A stretch of 64,000 nucleotides of DNA. Source: Candidatus Kapaibacterium sp. (GTDB lineage: Bacteria > Bacteroidota > Ignavibacteria > Kapaibacteriales > UBA2268). The notes beneath the pieces are model-generated. The model was given only the letters and a program-made list of their open reading frames with translations. It was not told the DNA's origin and searched no databases. This document shows positions 1 through 10,261 of the stretch, piece by piece. The position numbers were made by a program, and so were the translations under genes. Position 1 is the first letter of the stretch. Each line of letters starts with the position of its first letter. The stretch is taken from the NCBI GenBank assembly GCA_028376765.1, contig JAONBD010000005.1, forward strand, positions 1 through 64,000, given 5' to 3'.

Positions 1-16
1 AAATTTTCGGTGAGAA

Positions 17-748
17 ATGTCAAATAGAGAAGAATACAACGAAGAAAATGATATCGAGAGTATGGATCAAGATATCGAAAGTGATGAATTAGCTGAAACA
101 GCTAAAATTAAAAAGTATGGAAGTGCAATACTTGGTATTGTAGTTCTAATAGTACTAGCCTTTGCAGGTTTGAACTATATGCAAGATAAAGAAGCAAAAG
201 AATTGGAAGAAGCTACGATTAAATTAGAAAGAGTAATTCCATTGTTAGCTCAGGGGCAATACCAAGCTGCATTAGAAGGTGGTTCTCCTCAAGCGAATGG
301 ACAGCCTTTAGTAGGTTTGAGACAAATAGCTGACAGTTACAGTTCTATCGAAGCTGGCAAAACAGCATCATTTTATACTGCTAAAGCTATGGTTGAATTA
401 GGCAATACTAATGATGCTATAAGTTATTTCCAAAATGCAACTAGTTCTGAATCCGACATTATTAAAGTTGGATCTCATGCTGGTTTAGCTATGATAAATG
501 AATTGAAAAGTGATTGGGTGGCTGCTGCAGATAATTATGTAAAGGCTTCTGCCAATTTAAATTACACTGTCAAGAAAACTCAATACTTGTATTTTGCTGG
601 TAATTCTTACGAGAAAGCTGGAAACACTTCTAAAAGTGAAGAAATGTACCGCAAAGTACTTAAGCTTAATGCTAAAAACACTAGTGATGAATTTTCAAGT
701 CTATCAAGGGCTGGTCTAAATAGACTTGGCATGGAATTTGAATTGTAG
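17..748 (+). CDS. Membrane-anchored TPR protein
   Basis: The first ~30 residues are acidic and cytoplasmic-looking. A single hydrophobic segment follows (about residues 35-55, IVVLIVLAFAGL), then a soluble region rich in alternating A/G/Y helices typical of tetratricopeptide repeats (for example YFAGNSYEKAGNTSKSEEMY near residues 190-210). The N-in anchor plus outside TPR layout resembles the YfgM/CpoB-like tetratricopeptide family, which acts near the Sec translocon or cell envelope; this is a family resemblance, not a proven function. A GGTGAG Shine-Dalgarno sequence sits just before the ATG. It precedes the large T9SS cargo gene by 80 bases on the same strand, so co-transcription is possible but not shown. 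Confidence 0.7.
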   Translation: MSNREEYNEENDIESMDQDIESDELAETAKIKKYGSAILGIVVLIVLAFAGLNYMQDKEAKELEEATIKLERVIPLLAQGQYQAALEGGSPQANGQPLVGLRQIADSYSSIEAGKTASFYTAKAMVELGNTNDAISYFQNATSSESDIIKVGSHAGLAMINELKSDWVAAADNYVKASANLNYTVKKTQYLYFAGNSYEKAGNTSKSEEMYRKVLKLNAKNTSDEFSSLSRAGLNRLGMEFEL

Positions 749-828
749 TCACTGAATAATAGTATAAATTTTAAAATGAATATAAATAATATCAAATTTT
801 TAAATAATATAGTTTTGGAGGAATCTCT

Positions 829-3800
829 ATGCAACGATTGACTCATTTGAGTATATTTGCAATAATCCTGTCAATTTTCGGGGTGTCCAACGCCTCGGCG
901 GCAGATGTTATTGTCTCAGGTACTATCAAACCTAACGAGGTGATGGTATTCTTAAAAGACAATGACTATATAATCAATAAGTCTTTAGTGGTTGGCGGTA
1001 CATTAATTATCGAGCCAGGTACTAAAGTCATATTCTATCCTAATGGTAGATTAATTGATTCGACGGGTGGTAGAATCATCGCAGATGGTTTCGCAAGTGC
1101 CACTTACACATCAAACCCAGATATAGTAAACCCAAATACGTTGGATACTAATCGATTAAATCCTGTAGGGATATCTGGATTGAGCACAAATCCTAATGTT
1201 CCGACATCTTATAACGGGTACTCGGATTTGAATTATTTCTTGCACGGTCAAGGTAATAATCACGCTTATGCTGATGGTCCTGTTATAGATTTAACTGGAA
1301 CAAAAGCTGATCCAACGGTAAACCCTTTCAAATATAATGATATATTTAATGTATTGTTAGATACGGTTTCAAGATCAATCAAGAACTTGACTTATGATGA
1401 TTTTGGTTTCATCGTTCCTCCTGTTGCTAATAGAGAGGTTATTATACCTTACCAAATGGCAATGATGTTTTTAGCTAGTAAAATGGATAAAGACCCTGCT
1501 GGTGATGTAAACTTAAGAAACTTCCCTTGGAGTAGATTAGGTGATAAATCAGTTGATATTGGTGCCGGAGATACTGAAGCAAATGAAATTCAATTTATTG
1601 GTCAGCCAGCTACTAATTTCTCGAGAGAGTTAGGGCACATTGTTGTATTGCCTGGTGCTAGAGCTGCTTACTTTAGAAATTGTTCATTCGAAGGAATGAA
1701 AAAAGATACTACAGTAGATAGAGTTCCTTTGTTCTCTGAAACTCAAGCAAATGCTTTTCCTTGGGCTGTTAGTAACGACACTCCTGATTGGGATCAAATC
1801 AATAATGATTTGAGATTAGCATCAAATGGTAGTGGTGGAGCTATAACTACATTTTCAACTAGAACTTGGTTGTTAAGCTGTACTTTCGAAGACAACATCT
1901 CTAAATTTAGAGGTGGAGCTGTTCAATTCTTGCAAGCACCTAAAGGTTTCCCAATGGTGTTTAATAGTTTAAATGACTTGAAAAATAATTTAGGTGTTTA
2001 TCCATTGGATAAAAATCCTAATATTACTGATCCTGATGGAAATGCTTCTTCTGTTAATGCAGGGAATTTGAATAGAATACCTGCAATTGATTTAATTGAT
2101 GAACCAGGTTCTGAACCATTAACTGATGTTCAGAGAATGGCGTATGACGATTCAAGAATTTCAATTTTCTTAGGAAGATTTAGAAATAATACATTTATTA
2201 ATAATGAAGTAATCCTAGCTGATTATGGTTTTGTTACTATTGGTAATCAAACTGTTGGTAAAGATTTAGATGTTGCAACATACCCCTATGGGAGTGACTA
2301 CCAAAATATAGCTTATGGTGGTGCAATATATATTTCAGGTAGATCTGATAGTGAATATAGAAGAATGGAAGTTGGTTTTGGTGTTAATAACAGTATTAAT
2401 ATTGAATCAAATGGTATTTTAGGTTACCAAAGTGATGAGCTTGTAACTTTCGAAGATCCTGATACATTTAGAGCGGAATTAAACCAAGTAGAAAATAGAC
2501 AAGAACACCCTAATTCAATGGGTGCTAAAGGTGGAGCTGTTTATGTTGGAAGTTATACTTCTTTAATAGTAGCTGGTCAATTTATTGGCAATGAATCTTT
2601 AGCTAAATATTTTACAGAAATTGGAACTCCATTAGATGCTTCTAACTATTCACAGGGTGGAGCAATATTTCATGCTAATACATTAGGAAGACTTCAATTA
2701 AGAGGTGGACCTGCTAGAGATGATGTTTCTAACCCAACATTGTTTGAAAGCAACACTTCAGGTGCTGGTGGAGCAATATATGTTGATGGTAATACTAGCA
2801 ACTTTATGTCTCCAGTAATTGGTGGAACGGATAGATTATTGAATACTAGAGATTATGGATTTAATATTTTATTTAGAGATAACCGTGCATCAGTTCATGG
2901 TGGAGCAATATTCACAAAAAGAAATTTTTGGGTTAATGGTGCTGGTGGTGTTGAATCAAATCAACTAATTGGTTACGGTGGTAAATATCCTGTAAGATTT
3001 TGGAGTAATCACGCTGGTTTATCTGGTGGTGCAATTCACTCTGAAGTTCCAGATGCTCAAGTTCAACCAATTAACAAAAGAAACATAATCATTAAAAGAG
3101 CATCTTTTAGAAATAATGATGTAGCAATGAACATTGAAGAAAATACAAGAAAAGCTATCCGTGGTGGTGGTGCATTGTATGTAATCAATGGTGATTTGAA
3201 CGTAGTTCAAGGAACAGAGTTTGTTGAAAATGTTGTAAGAAATGGTAATGGTGCTGCGATTGCACAAGTAAATCCAAGATTATCTTCTGAGAAATTCTTT
3301 GTTTCTGATTTAGATAATGTTACTTACACAGATGGAATAGCTACAGATTATACATCAACAAATGGTGTGTTTACTTGGGCTGATAATGTGAATTATCCTG
3401 CTGATGTTAGAATGTTAACTAGATTTTATGAGAATGAAATTATTTTAGATTCTGACTCAGAATTTATTAATTCACAAATGGGTAATGGTTCTACTAATAG
3501 TATAACTGCTAATAATAGAATTCATGGTGATACTGATTTACAAGAAAATGGTATTGGTCTTGGTGGAGCATTATACATCTTAGGTGAAGTAAATAAAGAT
3601 TTAGATAGAACAAGAGATTCTGTACACTTTAATAGAGTTAGAATTCAAGGTAATAAGACATATTCTGGTCCTGCTGTTTATTCAGATAACTGGGATTTAA
3701 AATTAATTTTCAATAGATCATTAATTACAACTAATGAAGCTTACTCTGAAGCTGGTTCTATGCAAAATTTAATTAGAGGCCCTATCGAAAGAGACGGATC

Positions 3801-6800
3801 TGGTAATATTGAAGCTAACCAAGCATCAAGTGATTTAGCTGGTGCTGTAATATTTGGTGAGGTTCTAGGACCATTACCAAGTTCTATGTATTCAGAAGCT
3901 GCAAACTCGATATATAACAACAATTCAAGATTTTTAATCAGATTGCCTGATGCGCCTGATACAAAAGGTGTGTTAGCAGGTACTGCTGGAATTGGTTTTG
4001 GTGGAACAGATACTTTAAGAGGTAACTACTGGGGTAAAACAGAAGTTAATGTAAGAGTAGATGTTGCTAACTTAATTTATAATGATTCAACACAAGGATT
4101 TTATCCAGGTGCAGAATTTGAAACATTCTTTGTTGCTGGTGATGGTAATACATGGTTGCCAATCAATAATTCATGGGTTGCTGGTGATGATGCAAGAGCT
4201 CAAGGTCCTCACGAATCATTACAGAGATATACTTATGAGACAGTTCCTTTAAGAAACTTAGATCAAGGTTTACCAACTTATGATGAAAATACTGTTGGTG
4301 ATCTTTCTATTCCTGAAAATTTATTATTCTCAGGTCATATATATGATATTCATGATAAAGGTACAGATATTAAATCAGCAGATTATTCTGCTAGAAGAAT
4401 GAGCCCTATTGAAGATTTCGCTGTAGGTATCCCTCCAGTATTGAAAAACTTTGATAACACTGCTCTTCCTTCTAATACTAAATATGTTAAAAGATATGTT
4501 AGAGATCAGTATTGTTTAGAAGATGATAGATATTCAGACTTTATGGCAGTATTGCAAAAAGAATATAGCCCTGATACAGATGGTGATTTCTATCATCCAA
4601 TCGGACAGCCTCTTTTCTTAGAAGCTGAAGCTGATTATGATGGATTAGTTGAAAGATCAAATCACGATATGTTCATTTCTAACGAATCAGTATTCTTTGT
4701 AATCAATGAAACTACTGGTGATTTTATTAGAGTTAATTTAAATCAAGTTTCTGAAGAAGCTCCTACAAGAGAAGTTTTAAGAGGAAGAGTTGATTTTGTT
4801 CCTGATTCTACAAACAGAATTCCTAATACATTAATTAGAAGAACTACTGAAGGTTTATTAAACTTCGGTTCTGGTGATAATTTATTAAGAGCTTTAGAAG
4901 ATAATCCTTACAATGAAGATAACGCTACTTTATTAGGTAGAAAATATTCTCACAATGAAAATTCGTTTGCAGGCGTAACAAATCTATTTTCAAATAGACC
5001 AGATTTACCTGCTGATAATAATGATAGAGCAACTTTCTTTGCTGGTGAGAGATATAGAACTTTACCTGTGAACGTTGGTGATAACATTAGAGTAGTATCA
5101 AGAACAAAATTATGGCAAGATGGTGTAGTGCCTGCATTTGAACAAGGTATTGAATTTGCTATCTCAGCTGGTATCGAAGCTCCTCAATTTACTGGAGATA
5201 TTGTTAAATTAAGAGATACTCCAATTATTGAAATTAGACCTACAGAAGATCCAAACGGAACAGATTTATTAGATACTAACGAAATAGTTGAATACAGAAA
5301 TACTATTTTTGTTAGAGAAGATAGAACTTACCCAGCTAACGATGGTGCTTATGGTTCTCAAACAAGAGATTCAATCTTATCAATGACTGCAATCGATAGT
5401 AATAACTATTATGATCCAAGAGCTATATTAATTCCTTCACAAGATAAATATACTTATTTGACTTACAACTGGTCATTTAATGCTAATAGCGGTCTTGCAA
5501 ACTGGATGTCTGTTGATACATTATTTGCAGGTGACGGAACTACAAATGTTAAAGATGGTGCAATCGGATACCAACAGTTCTCTGGTCAACCAATGAATCC
5601 TTATGTAGTTCCTGGTGGAGAAGATGTAAATGTTACAGTTTATAGCTACCCTCCTCACTTTAGAACTATTGATTCATTAAAAGCAGAATATGGATGGGAT
5701 AGCGATAATGATACTTTAGCTAAATTTATAGAATTGTATCCAAGTTATTTCCACTCACAATCATATACTGATAATGCAAGATATTTACAACAAGATACTA
5801 TTGATATTGGAAATACTGCTAACCTTACTTTTGCAAATGACTATACATTCAAATTGTTTGTAGTTGATTCATTGCCAAGATGGTTAGATTGGGATTATAC
5901 TTCAGAGACAATTACAAGAAATTGGTCTGATGGTTCTCCAAGAGATATACAAGTTGTTTACGAACCTTCTGTAAGACCTTGTTTCGAAGCTGATGCAAGA
6001 CTTGATGAAGATTTAACTCCAAGAAGATTAGTAGCAAACTTAACTGATAAACTAAGATTCCAAGTTGATATTAATACTGATGATGAACTTGAAGATGAAT
6101 GGGCTGCTAGAGTTCATAACTGGCCATTTACTTATGGTAGAACTGCTTACGGTTTCCGTAACACTATCGTATCTGCTGGTGATACTGTAATTATTGATGA
6201 TACTGAGTATCTAGATGAAAATGGTGATCCTCAAGTACAGGTAAATCAAATTAGACCTTCTTGGTTAGCTAACGAATATTTATATGAATATAACTCTGAT
6301 ACTGATCAAGATGTATTGAATCAATTCTTTACAACAAGCGGTCAAATCAATGCAAGAATTGATAGACAAGATGCATTGAACTTACTTTCAAGAGAAACAG
6401 ATATTAATGGTGCATTAAACTTAGATACTACAATGACTGTTGTTGTAAACGATGGTCATGGTGGAAAAAGAGAATTAGAATTTGATATTCTAGTTAACGT
6501 TGCTCCTGAAATTACTACTACTAATTTAGATAATGCTAAAGAAGATGAAAGATACAATCCACAGTTGTTAAACTTGGACAGAGGTATTCAAGTTGCTGAC
6601 TTTAACTTCGATCAAGAACATACTTTTGAATTAATATATGATGGCGATTATGCTAATGGTATACCTAAAGATAACTGTTTCCCTGAAGCAGGAAATTGGG
6701 AACTTGGAACAGACTACTTTAACGATACTCCAGATTGGTTGTTAATTAACCGTACAAGTGGATTGTTATATGGTACTCCTAGAGTTACTGATGCTCCAAG

Positions 6801-8100
6801 AACAGAAAATGTATCTGTATTAGTTACAGATTCTGAAGGCTTAACTGCTGTAAGAGTATTCCAATTACAAGTTGATTCTACAAACCATTTACCAGACATA
6901 ACAGCTGTACCTAGTACTGATTGTTTTGATATTGGTGGTGAATATTCAGATACAATTAAAGTTACAGATATTGATTTGTTAAGAGACGAATTAGGATTTG
7001 AAGAAACTTTAACTATCGAAGTTATTGAACCTGCAACTGGATTTACAGTAACTCCTTCAACTTTAACTGGTGCTTTAGCAGATTCAATTCAAAATGTAGT
7101 AATCTCTTCTACAAGCATTCCTGATGGTTTCAGAGATGAAGATGGTAAAGGTGTTATTAGAGTAAGAGTAACAGATAAAGATGGTAATGTAATTATTAAA
7201 GAATATAGACTTAACCTTTCTGATCCAGTTAACTTCGTTTGTAAGTTAGAAATTAGTAACAGTATTGGTGCTTTTGAAGAACTATACTGGGGTGCTGCTT
7301 CTGGTAACAACCCAACAACTGGTGATGGTAAAGATGGAGATTCTGAAATTGGAAAATTAGATACTAACTTCTGTGAGTATGAATTACCTCCACTACCTAC
7401 AGTAGATGTATTTGATGCTAGATGGACATTGCCTTCAAGAAATGGTGTTGCTAGAACAATTTATCCTGATGGAACTGGTTTAGATGATACTCAATTCTTC
7501 TTGTACAAAGCTGAATTCCAACCAGGTGGTGAAAACGGTAATGTATCTAGTAGATACCCAATTACAGTTGAATGGGATAGAACTTGTATTCCTTCTGCTA
7601 CTGATACTGATAAGAATCCTTTAGGTTCTAACTGGTATATGTGGGATGGATTCTCTAATGGAGATTTCTTCACAGTAGAAATGAGAACAGGTGAAAGTAA
7701 AGGTTTTGAAACAGTAGAAATTAATGGTGATATGGTAACATTAACTATTACTAATACAACAATTAATTCAATTATTATATTAGCTGATATCCCTGGTGAT
7801 GTTGAGTCTGATGTAGCAACTGTTCAAACTGCTATTACAAGTGTTAACCCTAATCCAATTGATGAAAATGCAAATATTGAATTTGTATTAGCTGAAGCTG
7901 GAAATGTACAAATTGACATTGTTGATTTATTTGGTAACGTAGTTACAACTTTATCTAACGAAGTTTATGCAGCTGGTAACCATAACATTAATTGGGATGC
8001 GAAATCTCAAACTGGTCAAAGATTAGCAAGTGGATATTACAATGTAAGATTAGTAAGCGGTGGTAAAACATCTGCTCTACCAGTTCAAATTGTAAAATAA
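829..8100 (+). CDS. Giant Pmp-like beta-helix protein with T9SS sorting domain
   Basis: This is a 2423-residue exported protein. A classical signal peptide (residues 1-25, ending NASAAD) follows a strong GGAGG ribosome site. Residues ~330-950 carry at least ten FxxN...GGA(I/V/L) repeats (GGAIY, GGAVYVG, GGAIFTK, GGALYIL). This pattern defines the chlamydial polymorphic-membrane-protein repeat and right-handed parallel beta-helices; the helix appears to end near RGNYWG (~residue 1065). Later parts look like Ig/cadherin-type folds (VNVAPEIT, VTDSEGLTAVRVFQLQV). Residues ~2135-2310 contain the PPLPTVDVFDARW module shared with other cargo here. The last ~85 residues are a FlgD-like type A T9SS sorting domain (NPNPI...SGYYNVRLVSGG). 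Function is unknown; a surface adhesin or structural role is inferred. There is no autotransporter barrel. Confidence 0.85.
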   Translation: MQRLTHLSIFAIILSIFGVSNASAADVIVSGTIKPNEVMVFLKDNDYIINKSLVVGGTLIIEPGTKVIFYPNGRLIDSTGGRIIADGFASATYTSNPDIVNPNTLDTNRLNPVGISGLSTNPNVPTSYNGYSDLNYFLHGQGNNHAYADGPVIDLTGTKADPTVNPFKYNDIFNVLLDTVSRSIKNLTYDDFGFIVPPVANREVIIPYQMAMMFLASKMDKDPAGDVNLRNFPWSRLGDKSVDIGAGDTEANEIQFIGQPATNFSRELGHIVVLPGARAAYFRNCSFEGMKKDTTVDRVPLFSETQANAFPWAVSNDTPDWDQINNDLRLASNGSGGAITTFSTRTWLLSCTFEDNISKFRGGAVQFLQAPKGFPMVFNSLNDLKNNLGVYPLDKNPNITDPDGNASSVNAGNLNRIPAIDLIDEPGSEPLTDVQRMAYDDSRISIFLGRFRNNTFINNEVILADYGFVTIGNQTVGKDLDVATYPYGSDYQNIAYGGAIYISGRSDSEYRRMEVGFGVNNSINIESNGILGYQSDELVTFEDPDTFRAELNQVENRQEHPNSMGAKGGAVYVGSYTSLIVAGQFIGNESLAKYFTEIGTPLDASNYSQGGAIFHANTLGRLQLRGGPARDDVSNPTLFESNTSGAGGAIYVDGNTSNFMSPVIGGTDRLLNTRDYGFNILFRDNRASVHGGAIFTKRNFWVNGAGGVESNQLIGYGGKYPVRFWSNHAGLSGGAIHSEVPDAQVQPINKRNIIIKRASFRNNDVAMNIEENTRKAIRGGGALYVINGDLNVVQGTEFVENVVRNGNGAAIAQVNPRLSSEKFFVSDLDNVTYTDGIATDYTSTNGVFTWADNVNYPADVRMLTRFYENEIILDSDSEFINSQMGNGSTNSITANNRIHGDTDLQENGIGLGGALYILGEVNKDLDRTRDSVHFNRVRIQGNKTYSGPAVYSDNWDLKLIFNRSLITTNEAYSEAGSMQNLIRGPIERDGSGNIEANQASSDLAGAVIFGEVLGPLPSSMYSEAANSIYNNNSRFLIRLPDAPDTKGVLAGTAGIGFGGTDTLRGNYWGKTEVNVRVDVANLIYNDSTQGFYPGAEFETFFVAGDGNTWLPINNSWVAGDDARAQGPHESLQRYTYETVPLRNLDQGLPTYDENTVGDLSIPENLLFSGHIYDIHDKGTDIKSADYSARRMSPIEDFAVGIPPVLKNFDNTALPSNTKYVKRYVRDQYCLEDDRYSDFMAVLQKEYSPDTDGDFYHPIGQPLFLEAEADYDGLVERSNHDMFISNESVFFVINETTGDFIRVNLNQVSEEAPTREVLRGRVDFVPDSTNRIPNTLIRRTTEGLLNFGSGDNLLRALEDNPYNEDNATLLGRKYSHNENSFAGVTNLFSNRPDLPADNNDRATFFAGERYRTLPVNVGDNIRVVSRTKLWQDGVVPAFEQGIEFAISAGIEAPQFTGDIVKLRDTPIIEIRPTEDPNGTDLLDTNEIVEYRNTIFVREDRTYPANDGAYGSQTRDSILSMTAIDSNNYYDPRAILIPSQDKYTYLTYNWSFNANSGLANWMSVDTLFAGDGTTNVKDGAIGYQQFSGQPMNPYVVPGGEDVNVTVYSYPPHFRTIDSLKAEYGWDSDNDTLAKFIELYPSYFHSQSYTDNARYLQQDTIDIGNTANLTFANDYTFKLFVVDSLPRWLDWDYTSETITRNWSDGSPRDIQVVYEPSVRPCFEADARLDEDLTPRRLVANLTDKLRFQVDINTDDELEDEWAARVHNWPFTYGRTAYGFRNTIVSAGDTVIIDDTEYLDENGDPQVQVNQIRPSWLANEYLYEYNSDTDQDVLNQFFTTSGQINARIDRQDALNLLSRETDINGALNLDTTMTVVVNDGHGGKRELEFDILVNVAPEITTTNLDNAKEDERYNPQLLNLDRGIQVADFNFDQEHTFELIYDGDYANGIPKDNCFPEAGNWELGTDYFNDTPDWLLINRTSGLLYGTPRVTDAPRTENVSVLVTDSEGLTAVRVFQLQVDSTNHLPDITAVPSTDCFDIGGEYSDTIKVTDIDLLRDELGFEETLTIEVIEPATGFTVTPSTLTGALADSIQNVVISSTSIPDGFRDEDGKGVIRVRVTDKDGNVIIKEYRLNLSDPVNFVCKLEISNSIGAFEELYWGAASGNNPTTGDGKDGDSEIGKLDTNFCEYELPPLPTVDVFDARWTLPSRNGVARTIYPDGTGLDDTQFFLYKAEFQPGGENGNVSSRYPITVEWDRTCIPSATDTDKNPLGSNWYMWDGFSNGDFFTVEMRTGESKGFETVEINGDMVTLTITNTTINSIIILADIPGDVESDVATVQTAITSVNPNPIDENANIEFVLAEAGNVQIDIVDLFGNVVTTLSNEVYAAGNHNINWDAKSQTGQRLASGYYNVRLVSGGKTSALPVQIVK

Positions 8101-8106
8101 TTTATA

Positions 8107-8136
8107 GGGGTAGGTGAAGAACCTACCCTACTTTTA
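8107..8136 (+). terminator. Rho-independent terminator after the giant T9SS gene
   Basis: A perfect 8-bp stem (GGGTAGGT / ACCTACCC) with a GAAGA loop begins seven bases after the stop codon. It is followed by a short CTTTT tract, so termination may be partial and allow some read-through into the next cargo gene. Confidence 0.6.
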
Positions 8137-8169
8137 AATAGATAATTAAAAAAAAATATGGAGTTTAAA

Positions 8170-10260
8170 ATGAACTATAATATCCTTAAGCTTACTTTGG
8201 CAATAGTTGGGCTAACGCTTTTAACTAATACCAAAGCGCTAGGAAATTTATCTGGAGAATTCAATAGTCCAACCATAACTATTGTCTCTGATTATGATAG
8301 ATTAGATTTTGCTAACGCAGATGTTAGCGATTATGAAGCATCCGATTTTGAAGATATTGCTGGTTTTGGCGATGCTGATGATGGGTATGTAAAAATAAAA
8401 ATGAAATTCGATTACGATTTGGCTGGTGTTGTAACAGATGAAATCTGGGTATCAGTTAATGGTTTTGTAACATTTGTAGAACCTCTTAACTTACCTCAAA
8501 ATGATTCTGATGGATTATTTACTAATGATGCAGGAAGATTTCAACAATATGTAATTGCTCCTTTTTGGGGTGACCACTACTTTAGAGATATAAATGATGC
8601 TCCTTTAGGTTATGAACCTTCAGATCTATTAATTCAAAATTCTGATGATAAGTTAATTATCGAATGGAGAAATCTAAATATTAATGATAAAACAATTCCT
8701 TCTTCAATAGGTAATTTTCAATTAATATTATACAAATCTGAATTTGCATTTAGCCGCCAAGGAAATATCGAATTTGCTTATGGACTAGTAAATGGTGGTT
8801 CTGGTGCTACAGTTATTACTGATGGTGCTGCAATTGGTGTTAAAGCCGAAGGTGTTGACTATATTAATGGCCTTTGTTGGGATCCAGATGATATAGCTTG
8901 TAATCCTTTTGCATCAAACAGAAAAAGTAACGCTTGGCAACCTTCAGGTGGAACTAATAGAAGAATTTCTGTTCAAGTTCAACCAGTTCCTAGAGTACTT
9001 CAATCATGGGGTGATGGCGATACTGATTTATCACAAGGTGAAGGTCAAAGACACTTTAACTTGCAACAAAACAGATTTGTAACTTATAATGATGTAAGAT
9101 TAATTCTTAGATCTGTAGTTGAAAATAAAGAATTAGATTCTGCTTTAGGAAATAGAGCATTTCACGCTGATGTAGATCACGATGGAAGATTTTCGAGAGT
9201 AGATACTGTTGTTTGGGCAACTAATGATCAAGGTGCATTTATAAACAGTGCTGGTGAACTACTTTTATATAGACCTGATTCTGATAGTGATGGTATTGTT
9301 GATGATTTCAATGGTGTAACTGATGATATTGATGATGGTGGCGGACTTCAATATATCTTTTATGATAATCTTGTAGATTTTAATGCTAATCAAAATCCTC
9401 AATTACCTGATGCTTATATTCATTTGATTAATACTACATTAGTTGAAGATATTCCAATCAGAAGCGAAAGATATCAAGATGATTTACCAGACAATATTTC
9501 TAGAATTAATCAAATATTCTTTAGAGCTGATGAAAGAGATGCATCTTTAATTTCTGCTTACCTAAAAGCAAAAGTAGTTTCACTTCCTTGGAGATGGGAT
9601 ACTGTAAGTAATGGTAAAGTTACTTATGCTGAAAAAATTGCAAATGACATTACATTTGGTGAAGCTGTAGATATGAATGGTATTTATAGAATACCTGTTT
9701 ATACAAATGGAATCGCTAATGATTTAGTTAGTAGTTTCTTTAATTTTGATGCTGATATCAAAGCTGTTGAAATAACTAATAATAACGATGAATTTGCACA
9801 AGCAGAATTTGAGAATGGTAATTTTGTATTTATTGGTACAGAAACTTATTCATCAAACGAACCATTTGCTTATATCTATGTAGAAACTGCAAAGAATGAG
9901 ATAAATGTAACTAATACTAGATTTAATGATGAAAATACTGCTAATCAAACAATAGTATTAAATTCAAGTAACGAATCAGTAGTTAGCATGAATGCTACTC
10001 CTACTGTATTTAATCCTGTTAATACAAATACTACATTGAATGTAAATGTTCCTTTAGAAGGGTATTATACTTTAAATGTTTATGATATTAAGGGTAATTT
10101 AGTAAATACAATATTCAAAGGTAATTTAAACGCTAATAACTATGAGTTTAAATTTAATGGACAAAACACAACAGGTTCTTATTTGCCAGCTGGTATCTAT
10201 CTTTATAGATTAAGTGGTAATGAAATCAATATCTCAACTAAAACTGTAATTCAAAGATAA
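8170..10260 (+). CDS. T9SS cargo protein with dockerin-like repeats
   Basis: The ORF track starts at 8158. A GGAG motif lies seven bases before the ATG at 8170, and that start gives a clean signal peptide (MNYNILKLTLAIVGL...), so 8170 is preferred (696 residues). The N-terminal third has a VNGFVTF...APFWGD...LIIEW...FQLILY pattern, similar to nidogen-like beta domains of secreted Bacteroidota proteins. Around residues 280-350 two calcium-loop-like repeats occur (WGDGDTDLS...YNDVRLIL and HADVDHDGRFSRVDTVV), like a degenerate type I dockerin. The last ~80 residues form a type A T9SS sorting domain (LNVYDIKGNLVNTIF...PAGIYLYRL). It is followed after one base by a cohesin-like secreted protein. 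The dockerin assignment is by eye and moderate. Confidence 0.75.
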   Translation: MNYNILKLTLAIVGLTLLTNTKALGNLSGEFNSPTITIVSDYDRLDFANADVSDYEASDFEDIAGFGDADDGYVKIKMKFDYDLAGVVTDEIWVSVNGFVTFVEPLNLPQNDSDGLFTNDAGRFQQYVIAPFWGDHYFRDINDAPLGYEPSDLLIQNSDDKLIIEWRNLNINDKTIPSSIGNFQLILYKSEFAFSRQGNIEFAYGLVNGGSGATVITDGAAIGVKAEGVDYINGLCWDPDDIACNPFASNRKSNAWQPSGGTNRRISVQVQPVPRVLQSWGDGDTDLSQGEGQRHFNLQQNRFVTYNDVRLILRSVVENKELDSALGNRAFHADVDHDGRFSRVDTVVWATNDQGAFINSAGELLLYRPDSDSDGIVDDFNGVTDDIDDGGGLQYIFYDNLVDFNANQNPQLPDAYIHLINTTLVEDIPIRSERYQDDLPDNISRINQIFFRADERDASLISAYLKAKVVSLPWRWDTVSNGKVTYAEKIANDITFGEAVDMNGIYRIPVYTNGIANDLVSSFFNFDADIKAVEITNNNDEFAQAEFENGNFVFIGTETYSSNEPFAYIYVETAKNEINVTNTRFNDENTANQTIVLNSSNESVVSMNATPTVFNPVNTNTTLNVNVPLEGYYTLNVYDIKGNLVNTIFKGNLNANNYEFKFNGQNTTGSYLPAGIYLYRLSGNEINISTKTVIQR

Positions 10261-10261
10261 C

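Noticed and set aside
810-817. TAGTTTTG promoter box before the giant T9SS gene
   Set aside because: It overlaps the GGAGG ribosome site, so transcription would start too late to include it.
3019-3267. Minus-strand ORF within the Pmp-like gene, and similar antisense ORFs across it
   Set aside because: They arise from the repetitive GGT-GGA-GCA codon pattern read backwards. No protein-like composition.
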